A stretch of DNA of 64,000 nucleotides from Saprospirales bacterium GYS_P2D (GTDB taxonomy: Bacteria; Bacteroidota; Bacteroidia; Chitinophagales; Saprospiraceae), in NCBI GenBank assembly GCA_009833045.1, contig WUUP01000005.1:353577-417576 (forward strand), written 5' to 3'. Numbering within the stretch: position 1 is the stretch's first letter; each line of letters opens with the position of its first letter. Shown here piece after piece: positions 19,794-27,729 of the stretch. The notes beneath the pieces are model-generated. The model saw nothing but the letters and a program-made list of their open reading frames with translations. It was not told the DNA's origin and did no database searches. The position numbers and the translations under genes were made by a program.

Positions 19794-21293
19794 ATGGTTA
19801 TGCTATCATGGATGAATGTATTGGTGCGATGGTATATCAAGCGATTTAATCGGGAGCTTGATCAGGTCCGATATGATAGTCCTGCATGCCAAGAGCAGGT
19901 GCGATCTGCCATAAGAGCAAATCCAATCTTGCAGTATCTCAATGATGACTATGATCTGGATCACGCTTGGCAAGATATCCCTGTCACAGACTATCAGCGA
20001 TATGCCGATCGAGTACTGCGACTTAAAGATGATCCTACAGTGAAGGTGGAATACTTCGCTCAATCATCCGGCACTTCCACTGGCACAAAGAAGCTCATAC
20101 CTACACCAGAGTATTTTGTCCGACAAAATCATCTACGAGGATCATGGTATATCCTCAATACGCTCTACAATCATCATCCTGATACGAATGTCTTCAAATT
20201 TAAGAACTTGCTCATCGGGGGGGCGATCTATGAGCGAAATAAGAAATACTGGATCGGAGACGTCTCAGGTATCATGCTCAACCGTATACCACAGTTCTTC
20301 AGACCATTTTATGTGCCGACTATAGCCATAGCTACCTCTCCAGAGTGGGAGGGCAAGCTGGAGAAAACGGCCAATGCTGCAGTCAATGAGGAGCAAATTT
20401 CTCTCTTGGCTGGTGTTCCAACTTGGGTATTGTCCCTTCTCCGCAAGGTGAAAGAAAAATCAGGAAAAGATAAAATATCTGATCTATGGCCAGGTCTGTT
20501 AGCCTATATCCATGGCGGAGTGAGTATAGAGCCCTATCGATCACAGTTTGATCAGTTGATAGATAAGGAGACATTCATGTATCTCGAGGTATACAATGCC
20601 ACCGAGGGCTTCTTTGCATTTCAGGATGATCCTGAATCCGAGGGGATGCTGCTCATGACTAAGAGCGGGGTGTACTTTGAATTTATTGAGCGAGAAAAAT
20701 ACCTCAGTAGCTATGGGCTATCTGATATCCTGTCGCTATCAGAGGTGGTCGCAGAGAGAGAGTATGTGATCGTGATCTCTACGACTACTGGACTCATCAG
20801 ATATCTGCAGGGTGATATAGTAAGATTCGTCAGCGTGAGCCCCTATAGGATCAAGGTGACTGGTCGAGTGACTGAGTATATCAATGCCTTTGGAGAGGAT
20901 CTGATACTGGATCAGGCGGAGACGGCGCTCATGGAAGTCTGCCGATCTCATAAGGCTCGAATCGCTCGATATACCGTAGGGCCTAAGTATATCACTATAG
21001 ATCAAAAGGGAGGCCATCAATGGTATGTGGAGTTTGAGGTAGAGCCAGCTGATCTCGAGAGATTTAGTCGGGATCTGGACGCTGCAGTGAGACAAGCGAA
21101 TAGTAACTATGATCAAAAGAGAGCAGATGATTTAGCCTTAGAAACATTGGACTTGATCCAAGTACCTGCTGGGACTTTCAGGGAGTATATATTAGCTCAT
21201 CAGCGTATAGGAGCGCAGAGCAAAGTACAAAAGCTGAGGAATGATCGTTTAATCATAGAACGAATGGATAAGCTCATCAAAAATGGCAGATAA
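19794..21293 (+). CDS. GH3-family acyl-acid-amido synthetase-like protein
   Basis: The 499-residue protein belongs to the GH3 branch of the adenylate-forming superfamily, best known from plant enzymes that join amino acids to auxin or jasmonate. The ATP-binding SSGTSTGTKKLIPTP motif (near residues 89-103) is clear, with YNATEGFFAFQDD as the second nucleotide motif and GRVTEYINAFGEDL near the C-terminal domain hinge. Bacterial members are common in Bacteroidota but their substrates are unknown. ATG at 19794 was taken; a second ATG lies 6 bases on. The gene overlaps the next one by 11 bases, so it is co-translated with it and probably with recO. Confidence 0.85.
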   Translation: MVMLSWMNVLVRWYIKRFNRELDQVRYDSPACQEQVRSAIRANPILQYLNDDYDLDHAWQDIPVTDYQRYADRVLRLKDDPTVKVEYFAQSSGTSTGTKKLIPTPEYFVRQNHLRGSWYILNTLYNHHPDTNVFKFKNLLIGGAIYERNKKYWIGDVSGIMLNRIPQFFRPFYVPTIAIATSPEWEGKLEKTANAAVNEEQISLLAGVPTWVLSLLRKVKEKSGKDKISDLWPGLLAYIHGGVSIEPYRSQFDQLIDKETFMYLEVYNATEGFFAFQDDPESEGMLLMTKSGVYFEFIEREKYLSSYGLSDILSLSEVVAEREYVIVISTTTGLIRYLQGDIVRFVSVSPYRIKVTGRVTEYINAFGEDLILDQAETALMEVCRSHKARIARYTVGPKYITIDQKGGHQWYVEFEVEPADLERFSRDLDAAVRQANSNYDQKRADDLALETLDLIQVPAGTFREYILAHQRIGAQSKVQKLRNDRLIIERMDKLIKNGR

Positions 21294-21612
21294 AGAAACC
21301 CTCCAAGTATACGAACTCATACAGTCTGAGCTGGAGGTAGAGCCGATAGATCAGAATAGTGGAGAAGACCTCGAGGAGCTCAGACATGCTATACTTGGGC
21401 GTGTCGCCTATCTGCTGGATAGAGATCCAAATCTCTTATTTAGCTATCTCTATCGGCTGGATATCGATGAGCGTAAGCTCAATAAGGCCATCATCGGGGG
21501 TGGTACGCAGGCTGTCGAGCGGATTGCTGACTTGATCTTTCAGCGACAGCTGCAGCGTGTCCGGACTAAGCAGAAGTATAAACAAGACCCCATCGAAGGG
21601 TGGAACTGGTAG
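21283..21612 (+). CDS. Small conserved protein of unknown function
   Basis: A 109-residue acidic, mainly helical protein without signal peptide, starting inside the end of the GH3-family gene and ending 3 bases before recO. The segment LFSYLYRLDIDERKLNKAI and a C-terminal EGWNW end are reminiscent of a small uncharacterised protein found in many Bacteroidota. The tight packing supports a real gene. No function can be given. Confidence 0.7.
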   Translation: MADKETLQVYELIQSELEVEPIDQNSGEDLEELRHAILGRVAYLLDRDPNLLFSYLYRLDIDERKLNKAIIGGGTQAVERIADLIFQRQLQRVRTKQKYKQDPIEGWNW

Positions 21613-21615
21613 CCT

Positions 21616-22341
21616 ATGATCGTCAAGCGTCAAGGTATCATATGTCGGAGTACTAAGTACGGCGAGTCGAGCCTGATAGTAGATATATTTTCGGGAGATG
21701 TGGGGATGCGCTCCTATATCATCGGAGGTGTCAGGTCCAAGAGAGGTAAGTCAAAATCCGCAGCTCTCCAGCTGATGACTTTAGTCGATTTTGTCTGCTA
21801 TGATAAGAATGATGAGAAAAATAAACTACTGAGGATCAAAGAGTTGAAGTATGAATATGTCTATAGAAGTCTTCCCTTTGATGTGATCAAAAGCTCTTTA
21901 GGGCTGTTTTTACTGGAGGTCACTCGTAAGGCCATCCGTCAGGCAGATCAAAATGATGAGATCTATGCTTTTATCCGAGATCAGTTTGTCAGACTTGATC
22001 AGTCAGAGGGGAGTATTGCCCATTTTCATATTTATTATTTGATTGATCTGGCTTCTGTATTAGGCTTTGGTATAATGGCAGATTATACGACTGAGCGTCC
22101 CTATTTTGATTTGGTGGAGGGCCATTTCATCGAGCGATACAGAGATCATCGGTATACGATGGATGCGGATCAGAGTGAGTATATGTATCAATATCTCAGC
22201 GGAGATAGATCTATGATATCAGTACCAAAAGGTATGCGAAAGAATATCATGGAGCGCTTGATCGATTTTTATCGTTATCATATTGATGACTTTGGCGAGC
22301 TGCGATCGCTGGAGGTGATTCAGTCGCTGTATGGGTCATAG
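21616..22341 (+). CDS. recO: DNA repair protein RecO
   Basis: RecO works with RecF and RecR to load RecA on single-stranded DNA gaps. The 241-residue protein starts with the OB-fold pattern of the family (IICRSTKYGESSLIVDIFSGDVG, seen in part as KYGESSLIVDIFS), then GVRSKRGKSKSAALQLMT and LLRIKELKYEYVY, followed by a helical C-terminal domain. No Cys4 zinc site is visible, as is common in this phylum. It starts 3 bases after the preceding gene and is likely translationally coupled. Confidence 0.9.
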   Translation: MIVKRQGIICRSTKYGESSLIVDIFSGDVGMRSYIIGGVRSKRGKSKSAALQLMTLVDFVCYDKNDEKNKLLRIKELKYEYVYRSLPFDVIKSSLGLFLLEVTRKAIRQADQNDEIYAFIRDQFVRLDQSEGSIAHFHIYYLIDLASVLGFGIMADYTTERPYFDLVEGHFIERYRDHRYTMDADQSEYMYQYLSGDRSMISVPKGMRKNIMERLIDFYRYHIDDFGELRSLEVIQSLYGS

Positions 22342-22377
22342 CTCAATTAAAAATGGAGCTACATTGAAGAATACATT

Positions 22378-22397
22378 TATTTTTGCGCCAAATTTTG
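22378..22397 (+). promoter_or_regulatory. Probable promoter -7 element for the DUF5606 gene
   Basis: TATTTTTG (22378-22385) matches TAnnTTTG and is followed by CGCCAAATTTTG. The block 22382-22397 is identical over 16 bases to the one before atpD on the minus strand. The start codon at 22402 is only about 12 bases beyond the likely start point. No -33 TTG at normal spacing was found. Confidence 0.5.
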
Positions 22398-22401
22398 CAC
22401 T

Positions 22402-22803
22402 ATGAGTTATAAAGATTTTGTTGCTGTGAGCGGACTGCCAGGACTATATAAATTGGTCACTACTCGCAATAATGGATTAGTCGTGGAGGATGTAGATACA
22501 GGAAAAACAAAATTCTTATCTGTCAGAAAATACCAGTTTACTCCACTCGAGACAGTGGCGATATATACAGATGATGATGCCGAGGAGATCTCTGAAGTCT
22601 TCAGTAAGATCGAGACTATGGAGCCTACACTCCCTATCCCAGAAAATGGTGCTAAGGCTCCAGAACTATTTGAATACTTTGAGCAAGTATTACCTGACTA
22701 CGATCGAGAGAGAGTGATGATCAGTGATGTCAAGAAAGTGCTCAAGTGGTACAAATTCTTAAAAAGTAGAGAGCTGCTCCACGGGTCAGACGAAGAGGAA
22801 TAA
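22402..22803 (+). CDS. DUF5606 family protein
   Basis: The 133-residue cytoplasmic protein starts with YKDFVAVSGLPGLYKLVTTR and contains GLVVEDVDTGKTKFLSVRKYQ, matching the Bacteroidota-specific DUF5606 family whose N-terminal domain has a small beta-barrel look. Function is unknown; a nucleic-acid-binding role would be a guess. It has its own promoter-like element, sharing a 16-base block with the atpD promoter, which suggests strong expression. It ends 16 bases from the convergent HD-PycTM gene. Confidence 0.75.
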   Translation: MSYKDFVAVSGLPGLYKLVTTRNNGLVVEDVDTGKTKFLSVRKYQFTPLETVAIYTDDDAEEISEVFSKIETMEPTLPIPENGAKAPELFEYFEQVLPDYDRERVMISDVKKVLKWYKFLKSRELLHGSDEEE

Positions 22804-22819
22804 TCTTGTATTGCTTTTT

Positions 22820-23977
22820 TTAGATAAAGAATAGAATCAAGAAGAGTAGTAGGGACAAGAATAGTCCTCCCATGAAAATATTATAGGCGTGCTTTAGCAG
22901 CCTATATTTTTTTGAGAGTACTCGTCCATGATCGTAGATGTCTTCGGACATGAGTTCGTAGACTTTTTCTTCTTCTGAGAGTAAGCCATTTATCTTTTGG
23001 ATATATTCTCTTTTGCTGAGTTGGACGAAATTTTCAAAAAAGAAGATACTCATCTTTTCTGAATAGGATGAGAGATTAGGTATTGTGGGACGGGCGGCGA
23101 GGATAGCATAAAACATAGCAGCACCCGTACTCACGATCAGAATGATCAGAGGCATCAAAAATCTAAAATCAGCAGATACTTCCTGTGCCACGATGACTCC
23201 ACCACCCACGAGTGTGATGATCACAGATAGCAGGATGGCATTGATGCCTATCAGCATGTTTGCCTTATTATCTGCTATAGCACTGAGATTGATCTGATTG
23301 CGATAGATGACTCGATACATGGTGTCTATGGCTCGACCGTACTTTTTGTCAGATTGTTTTTTAGATATTCCTTTACGTAGTTTACTTATCTTTTTTATGT
23401 TTTTAGTTCGGCGTTTACCATATGCTTGTTGAGCATAGTTGCTGAGGAAGTTATTATTTTTCAGGTACTTCGCTTGCTCCTTGAGCCATTGCTTTTCAGA
23501 GTACTTTTTGCCATAGTGCAGCGTCCATTCCTTTCGTAGATTTTCTCCTTGACGGATAAAGCTTTTTTTACCCATGCTGATTTTATCCGCATCATGTATG
23601 ATCTGCTGAGCAGGTGTGCTGTGCTGATCGCAGGAGAGCTTAGTGCAGTCGATGAGGCTGAGTACGGTTTGAATTTTTTCTTTTGGGTAGTCATGGCTAC
23701 TGAGATAGTCGAGGGCCATTTTTTTACTGGCTTCTTCATGTTCATTCTTGGAGAGCTGATATCCTACATCGTGCCACCATGCAGCGACGATTAGTGTCTC
23801 CAGTTCTTCCTGGCCGAGATTGACAGCTTGTCCTATCTCTTCACAGGTCTGTACGACCTCTACTGTGTGGGCCAGATTGTGATAGGGATACTGCAGCCAT
23901 ATATCTTGGGAGTAGATCTCTCTGACATGAGAGGCTACATCTGATAGTATAGTGCTGGTGGCACGGTCAGTACTCAT
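22820..23977 (-). CDS. HD-domain phosphohydrolase fused to Pycsar-effector-like membrane domain
   Basis: Residues 1-190 form an HD hydrolase with likely metal ligands His33 or His37 (YHNLAHT), His69-Asp70 (WWHDVGY) and Asp129 (IIHDADK). Residues about 215-385 match the Pycsar effector transmembrane domain (DUF5706/PycTM): NQINLSAIADNKANMLIGIN leads into helices near 242-265 and 272-293, with a last helix at 366-385. PycTM effectors respond to cCMP or cUMP and damage the inner membrane in anti-phage defence; HD domains typically hydrolyse phosphoester or nucleotide bonds. No pyrimidine cyclase is adjacent. The fusion is widespread in Bacteroidota, so a housekeeping signalling role is as likely as defence. 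Convergent with the DUF5606 gene. Confidence 0.8.
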   Translation of the reverse strand: MSTDRATSTILSDVASHVREIYSQDIWLQYPYHNLAHTVEVVQTCEEIGQAVNLGQEELETLIVAAWWHDVGYQLSKNEHEEASKKMALDYLSSHDYPKEKIQTVLSLIDCTKLSCDQHSTPAQQIIHDADKISMGKKSFIRQGENLRKEWTLHYGKKYSEKQWLKEQAKYLKNNNFLSNYAQQAYGKRRTKNIKKISKLRKGISKKQSDKKYGRAIDTMYRVIYRNQINLSAIADNKANMLIGINAILLSVIITLVGGGVIVAQEVSADFRFLMPLIILIVSTGAAMFYAILAARPTIPNLSSYSEKMSIFFFENFVQLSKREYIQKINGLLSEEEKVYELMSEDIYDHGRVLSKKYRLLKHAYNIFMGGLFLSLLLFLILFFI

Positions 23978-24024
23978 AGGATCGCATCGTTATGATGACC
24001 AAGATATAAAAGTAAAGGCACGCA

Positions 24025-27000
24025 TCAGAAGGCAAAGCCGAATTTGGTCATAAATAGTGATTCATTCTCTCGAGAGCCCAGATAATAAAAGGAGATAGGG
24101 AGTACATCAAAGGGGTTGATATAGATGCCGCCACCATAGGAGTGATGCCATATGTCACCGTTGATTTCATTATCATTCCACACTCGGCCTATATCATATG
24201 ATCCGATGATACCGACAGTCAGAGGGAGTGCGATATTGTCTATGGTGAATAGCTTTACTCTAAGATCATTATTGATGCTGAAAGCAGAGCGACCTCCAAA
24301 TCGATTTTGACGAAAGGACCGAAGGCCCTTATCTCTACCGAGATACTGAGCTTGAAAAAACGAAAAGTCACCAAAATTAATCCCCCCTGTGATTTTAGTA
24401 GCTAATACCAGCGGACGTGGTATCCACAGATAGTTATAGAGAGTCAGATCTCCAGAAAATCTCAAGAAATTGAGATCAGGATTTCCGATGTTGAAATTGT
24501 AAGATGGGCTGAAATTAAATTTCATCCCTATAGTCGGATCCAAGTCGCTATCTACTCTATGCAGAGAATATTCTCCTTCAATACCGATATATTTTGTGGA
24601 TTCAAAATCCGCTGGACCCAGACCAGAAAATGCCGACTCTGTGATGAATCGACCCTGTTGATCCTCCAGATCAGTCAGCTGGAAGTAGGGACCGATGACA
24701 AATTTGTGAAGCTCATATTTATCCGTCCATTGGATACCCGGGCGTAGATACATCCTGTGCTGATTGTATCGGAAGTAGTTTCGATCATCTATTTCATTGA
24801 CATTAAAGAAGGTTTGATTGCTCAGTCCGAAGAAATTATTCACGTCACTTGGTAGCTGTCCAGAGACAGATAGATTGAAGTCCGCATTGCCAAAAACGCT
24901 TTTAGATTGCCACTCATAGCCCAGATTCACCTCTTGAGATCCGAGTGCATACTCTATAGTATAGCTATGACTATTTTTGAATGGTGTCTTTCTGAATCCA
25001 TAGGTTTTAATGGTCTGTGTGTAGGCTACCTTGACTCCATCATCAGGATTGAAGCCCAGATAGATAAAGCCCACTGGCTGGTTATAATAAAATTCCTTGC
25101 GATCATACTGATTGTCCGGATAGTGATCTGACCTTTTGTCCAGCATCTCCTTGGTGAATACGATATCATTGTCTTCGAGACTATCATAGATTACGCTACT
25201 TTTTCCTTTTTTGACAGTTGACTCATCACGGATATAGTCCTTGCCAGTCCCTCCGATGATTCGGATGAGAGGTCCTTTCTTTTGCTCTCCAGATATGATA
25301 AATTTATCCTTATCCTTCAGCCCAAAGAGTCGGATTTCTTTTGTCTCATCCCCATGAAATAATCGCTCATAGCTCAGCCGATCTTTATCTCCTTCTGCAT
25401 ATACTAATACTCGTACCGATCCGTCAGGATATCTCTCCACGTCAAAAGTCTCCTCGTCATGAGAGCCTACTACGTCGACATATTTGGCGATATATTGATA
25501 GTAGTCTTCTGCATATTTGGTGAGATCTGCTCTTCGTTTTTGCAGAGATTTGGTATAAAAGTCTTGCTGCAGCTCCTGTACAGGAGGAGGTAGCTGATCT
25601 ATAGCGTGTTGGATCACGCTATCAGTCTGAGAGGTTGCGATCTCTTCGGCGATGTTGATCCAGTCCTGGCGCTCCATCTGATTGAGAAAACTACGATCAA
25701 AGTGACGGGCATTATACCCGAGGTATTTGACGTTTTTGATCTTCGGACCAAAACTCTGAAATTTTCTCAACTCAGGACTCACGACCTTGGTCAGCCATGG
25801 GATGAAGCCCTCATATCTAAAGAATACTTGATCTCGGTCTCTCGGTATTGGCTCGTAAAAGGTTAGCTTTTCACCATTGTGTTTTTCTTTGAAGCTTGCC
25901 CAGCGCCATTGATCATCATGGCGATCCCAGTCCCCCAGATAGATGTCAAATAGTCGAGACCGAAGCACTTGATCTTGATGGATATGATGTTCTGATTTCT
26001 CTTTGAGCTTTTCGAGTAGCTTACTATAGGATATTATCTTTTTGCTGTTGCCAAAACTCTCCTCATCCTCACGATCTCCTGCTGGCCGCTCCTCATACAG
26101 ATATAGGGCTCCAGCATAGTAGGAGTCAAAGTCTCCCAGTCCCTCCTGATGTGGCAGGTATACGATCTCAGGATTAGTATGATAGACGCCTGCTGCATCA
26201 GCCAGTGGAGGTACTGCCAAGGCCGCATAAGGCTGCGAGCCTGCTATCTGGTCTTGAAAAATTTCTTGGACGAATGAATTTCTGAATGGGATCGGTACTA
26301 CCTTGCTGACTCCTTTTTGCACAGAGCGCAGGACGTATTCATCTTCATTTTTATCCTCGAGCCGGAGGGAGTTGCTCGAGTATCCACCACCCGTTTTGAT
26401 AGGACGTAGTCCGCCCTGCTCAGTAGATAGATTGAATGGTCTGAACTCATGTAGCGCTGCCCAGTCTCTACGATATATCTGCCCAAACATCAATCGATGA
26501 AACCTCCCTTTGTAGTAGGTCTTATTGGCGGCTCTTTTGACTGTGTCAACACGTAATTCATAGGGCTCAGAGAAATCAGGGATCCTCAGGGGGCCCTCTA
26601 TGATGGGCTGATGATAGGTCTTGTGGGCTTCATCCTTTTTATCTATGGTGATATAGTCCAGTGAGACATTACCTCCATCCGTCACAGTCAGCTTAGCGAA
26701 TCCCTTGTCTTCCGAACTGTATGCGGCTTCATTATTCTTTGGTAGGGGAGAGGTCTTAGATCCTGATCCACTTTTGATGAAGTGATTTCCATCTTTGTAG
26801 AAGTATTGCAGATTGTGCTCATGACCGGAGGCGAATATGATGTTGTCATAGTCAGCTACAGCCTCGAGTACCATGTCTTTTAAGTTTTGATAGAGGGGAT
26901 GTGGCATATCCTGACGATCGCCAAAGGTGCTTCTGAAAAAAGGATACAGAGACCCTATTCCCGGCAAGGGTATATATGCTTTAGACGATAGTAATGTCAG

Positions 27001-27696
27001 TGGAAATAGGTGATCCTTGATCGTAAAATGGCCATTGTGTGAGCCGTCAGAGTAGAGTGGATGATGTAGCGCTATGATCACGATATCGTCGTCGTGTTTG
27101 TCCAGCTGCTCTTTTAGCTCTTGGATGATTTGATATGGATTTTTGTTTTTGCAGTCAGACTCGTGTGTATGACCCTCTGGATGAGGATGTAGCCACCACT
27201 GGCTATCCATGGCGAGTAGGACTATATGATCATTGAGCTTTTTCTTCTCAGGTCCTGGACAGCCATGATCAGGGATCAGTACGTCGCCACGATTGAGATA
27301 AAACTCTATGAACTCTTCCTGTGCGGTGATATAGTCGATGCCATCTGGAGAGGCGTCATTCCAGTCATGATTGCCAGGGATGAAGTATACTTCTCCAACA
27401 TAGTCCTCGAGCGCATCGAGCTGTACCATCATTTTCTTTTCTGCCTCCTTACGATGTGCAGGATCAAGGCCTTTCGGCGGCATGCCGTGGTGATAGATAT
27501 TGTCCCCGAGGAATATGACGGCGCTGTTTTCGTCCTCTTGGTCGATGCGCTCTTTGAGTGCTGCGAATACTGGATCGACTCTATCCACTACTGGCGCTCC
27601 TGAGTCGCCGATGAGATATATGGTATAGCTATCAGATTGGCTGTAGCCACATATAGCTACTATGCAGAGTATGAATAGCCCAATTATTTTCTTCAT
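24025..27696 (-). CDS. Metallophosphoesterase fused to BamA/TamA-type outer-membrane barrel
   Basis: A signal peptide (residues 1-19) is followed by a calcineurin-like phosphoesterase: IGDSGAP (Asp31), FLGDNIYHHG, PGNHDWND, ALHHPLYSDG and SGHEHNLQ supply the five metal-binding motifs. A middle region (about 380-830) includes segments such as GDWDRHDDQWRWA and GGTGKDYI. The C-terminal 350 or so residues form a 16-strand-type Omp85 barrel with LRSFRQNRFGGRSAF resembling the conserved L6 motif region, and end in an aromatic (FGFAF). The 1223-residue protein should sit in the outer membrane with the enzyme domain in the periplasm or at the surface. Such fusions occur in Bacteroidota; the substrate is unknown. 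No POTRA domain was recognised. Confidence 0.82.
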   Translation of the reverse strand: MKKIIGLFILCIVAICGYSQSDSYTIYLIGDSGAPVVDRVDPVFAALKERIDQEDENSAVIFLGDNIYHHGMPPKGLDPAHRKEAEKKMMVQLDALEDYVGEVYFIPGNHDWNDASPDGIDYITAQEEFIEFYLNRGDVLIPDHGCPGPEKKKLNDHIVLLAMDSQWWLHPHPEGHTHESDCKNKNPYQIIQELKEQLDKHDDDIVIIALHHPLYSDGSHNGHFTIKDHLFPLTLLSSKAYIPLPGIGSLYPFFRSTFGDRQDMPHPLYQNLKDMVLEAVADYDNIIFASGHEHNLQYFYKDGNHFIKSGSGSKTSPLPKNNEAAYSSEDKGFAKLTVTDGGNVSLDYITIDKKDEAHKTYHQPIIEGPLRIPDFSEPYELRVDTVKRAANKTYYKGRFHRLMFGQIYRRDWAALHEFRPFNLSTEQGGLRPIKTGGGYSSNSLRLEDKNEDEYVLRSVQKGVSKVVPIPFRNSFVQEIFQDQIAGSQPYAALAVPPLADAAGVYHTNPEIVYLPHQEGLGDFDSYYAGALYLYEERPAGDREDEESFGNSKKIISYSKLLEKLKEKSEHHIHQDQVLRSRLFDIYLGDWDRHDDQWRWASFKEKHNGEKLTFYEPIPRDRDQVFFRYEGFIPWLTKVVSPELRKFQSFGPKIKNVKYLGYNARHFDRSFLNQMERQDWINIAEEIATSQTDSVIQHAIDQLPPPVQELQQDFYTKSLQKRRADLTKYAEDYYQYIAKYVDVVGSHDEETFDVERYPDGSVRVLVYAEGDKDRLSYERLFHGDETKEIRLFGLKDKDKFIISGEQKKGPLIRIIGGTGKDYIRDESTVKKGKSSVIYDSLEDNDIVFTKEMLDKRSDHYPDNQYDRKEFYYNQPVGFIYLGFNPDDGVKVAYTQTIKTYGFRKTPFKNSHSYTIEYALGSQEVNLGYEWQSKSVFGNADFNLSVSGQLPSDVNNFFGLSNQTFFNVNEIDDRNYFRYNQHRMYLRPGIQWTDKYELHKFVIGPYFQLTDLEDQQGRFITESAFSGLGPADFESTKYIGIEGEYSLHRVDSDLDPTIGMKFNFSPSYNFNIGNPDLNFLRFSGDLTLYNYLWIPRPLVLATKITGGINFGDFSFFQAQYLGRDKGLRSFRQNRFGGRSAFSINNDLRVKLFTIDNIALPLTVGIIGSYDIGRVWNDNEINGDIWHHSYGGGIYINPFDVLPISFYYLGSRENESLFMTKFGFAF

Positions 27697-27729
27697 AGAA
27701 GGAGTAAATGAGCCATCAAAGTTAATTGT

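Noticed and set aside
22820..23977. A complete Pycsar defence system
   Set aside because: Only the effector-like membrane domain is present; there is no adjacent cyclase and the flanking genes are housekeeping.
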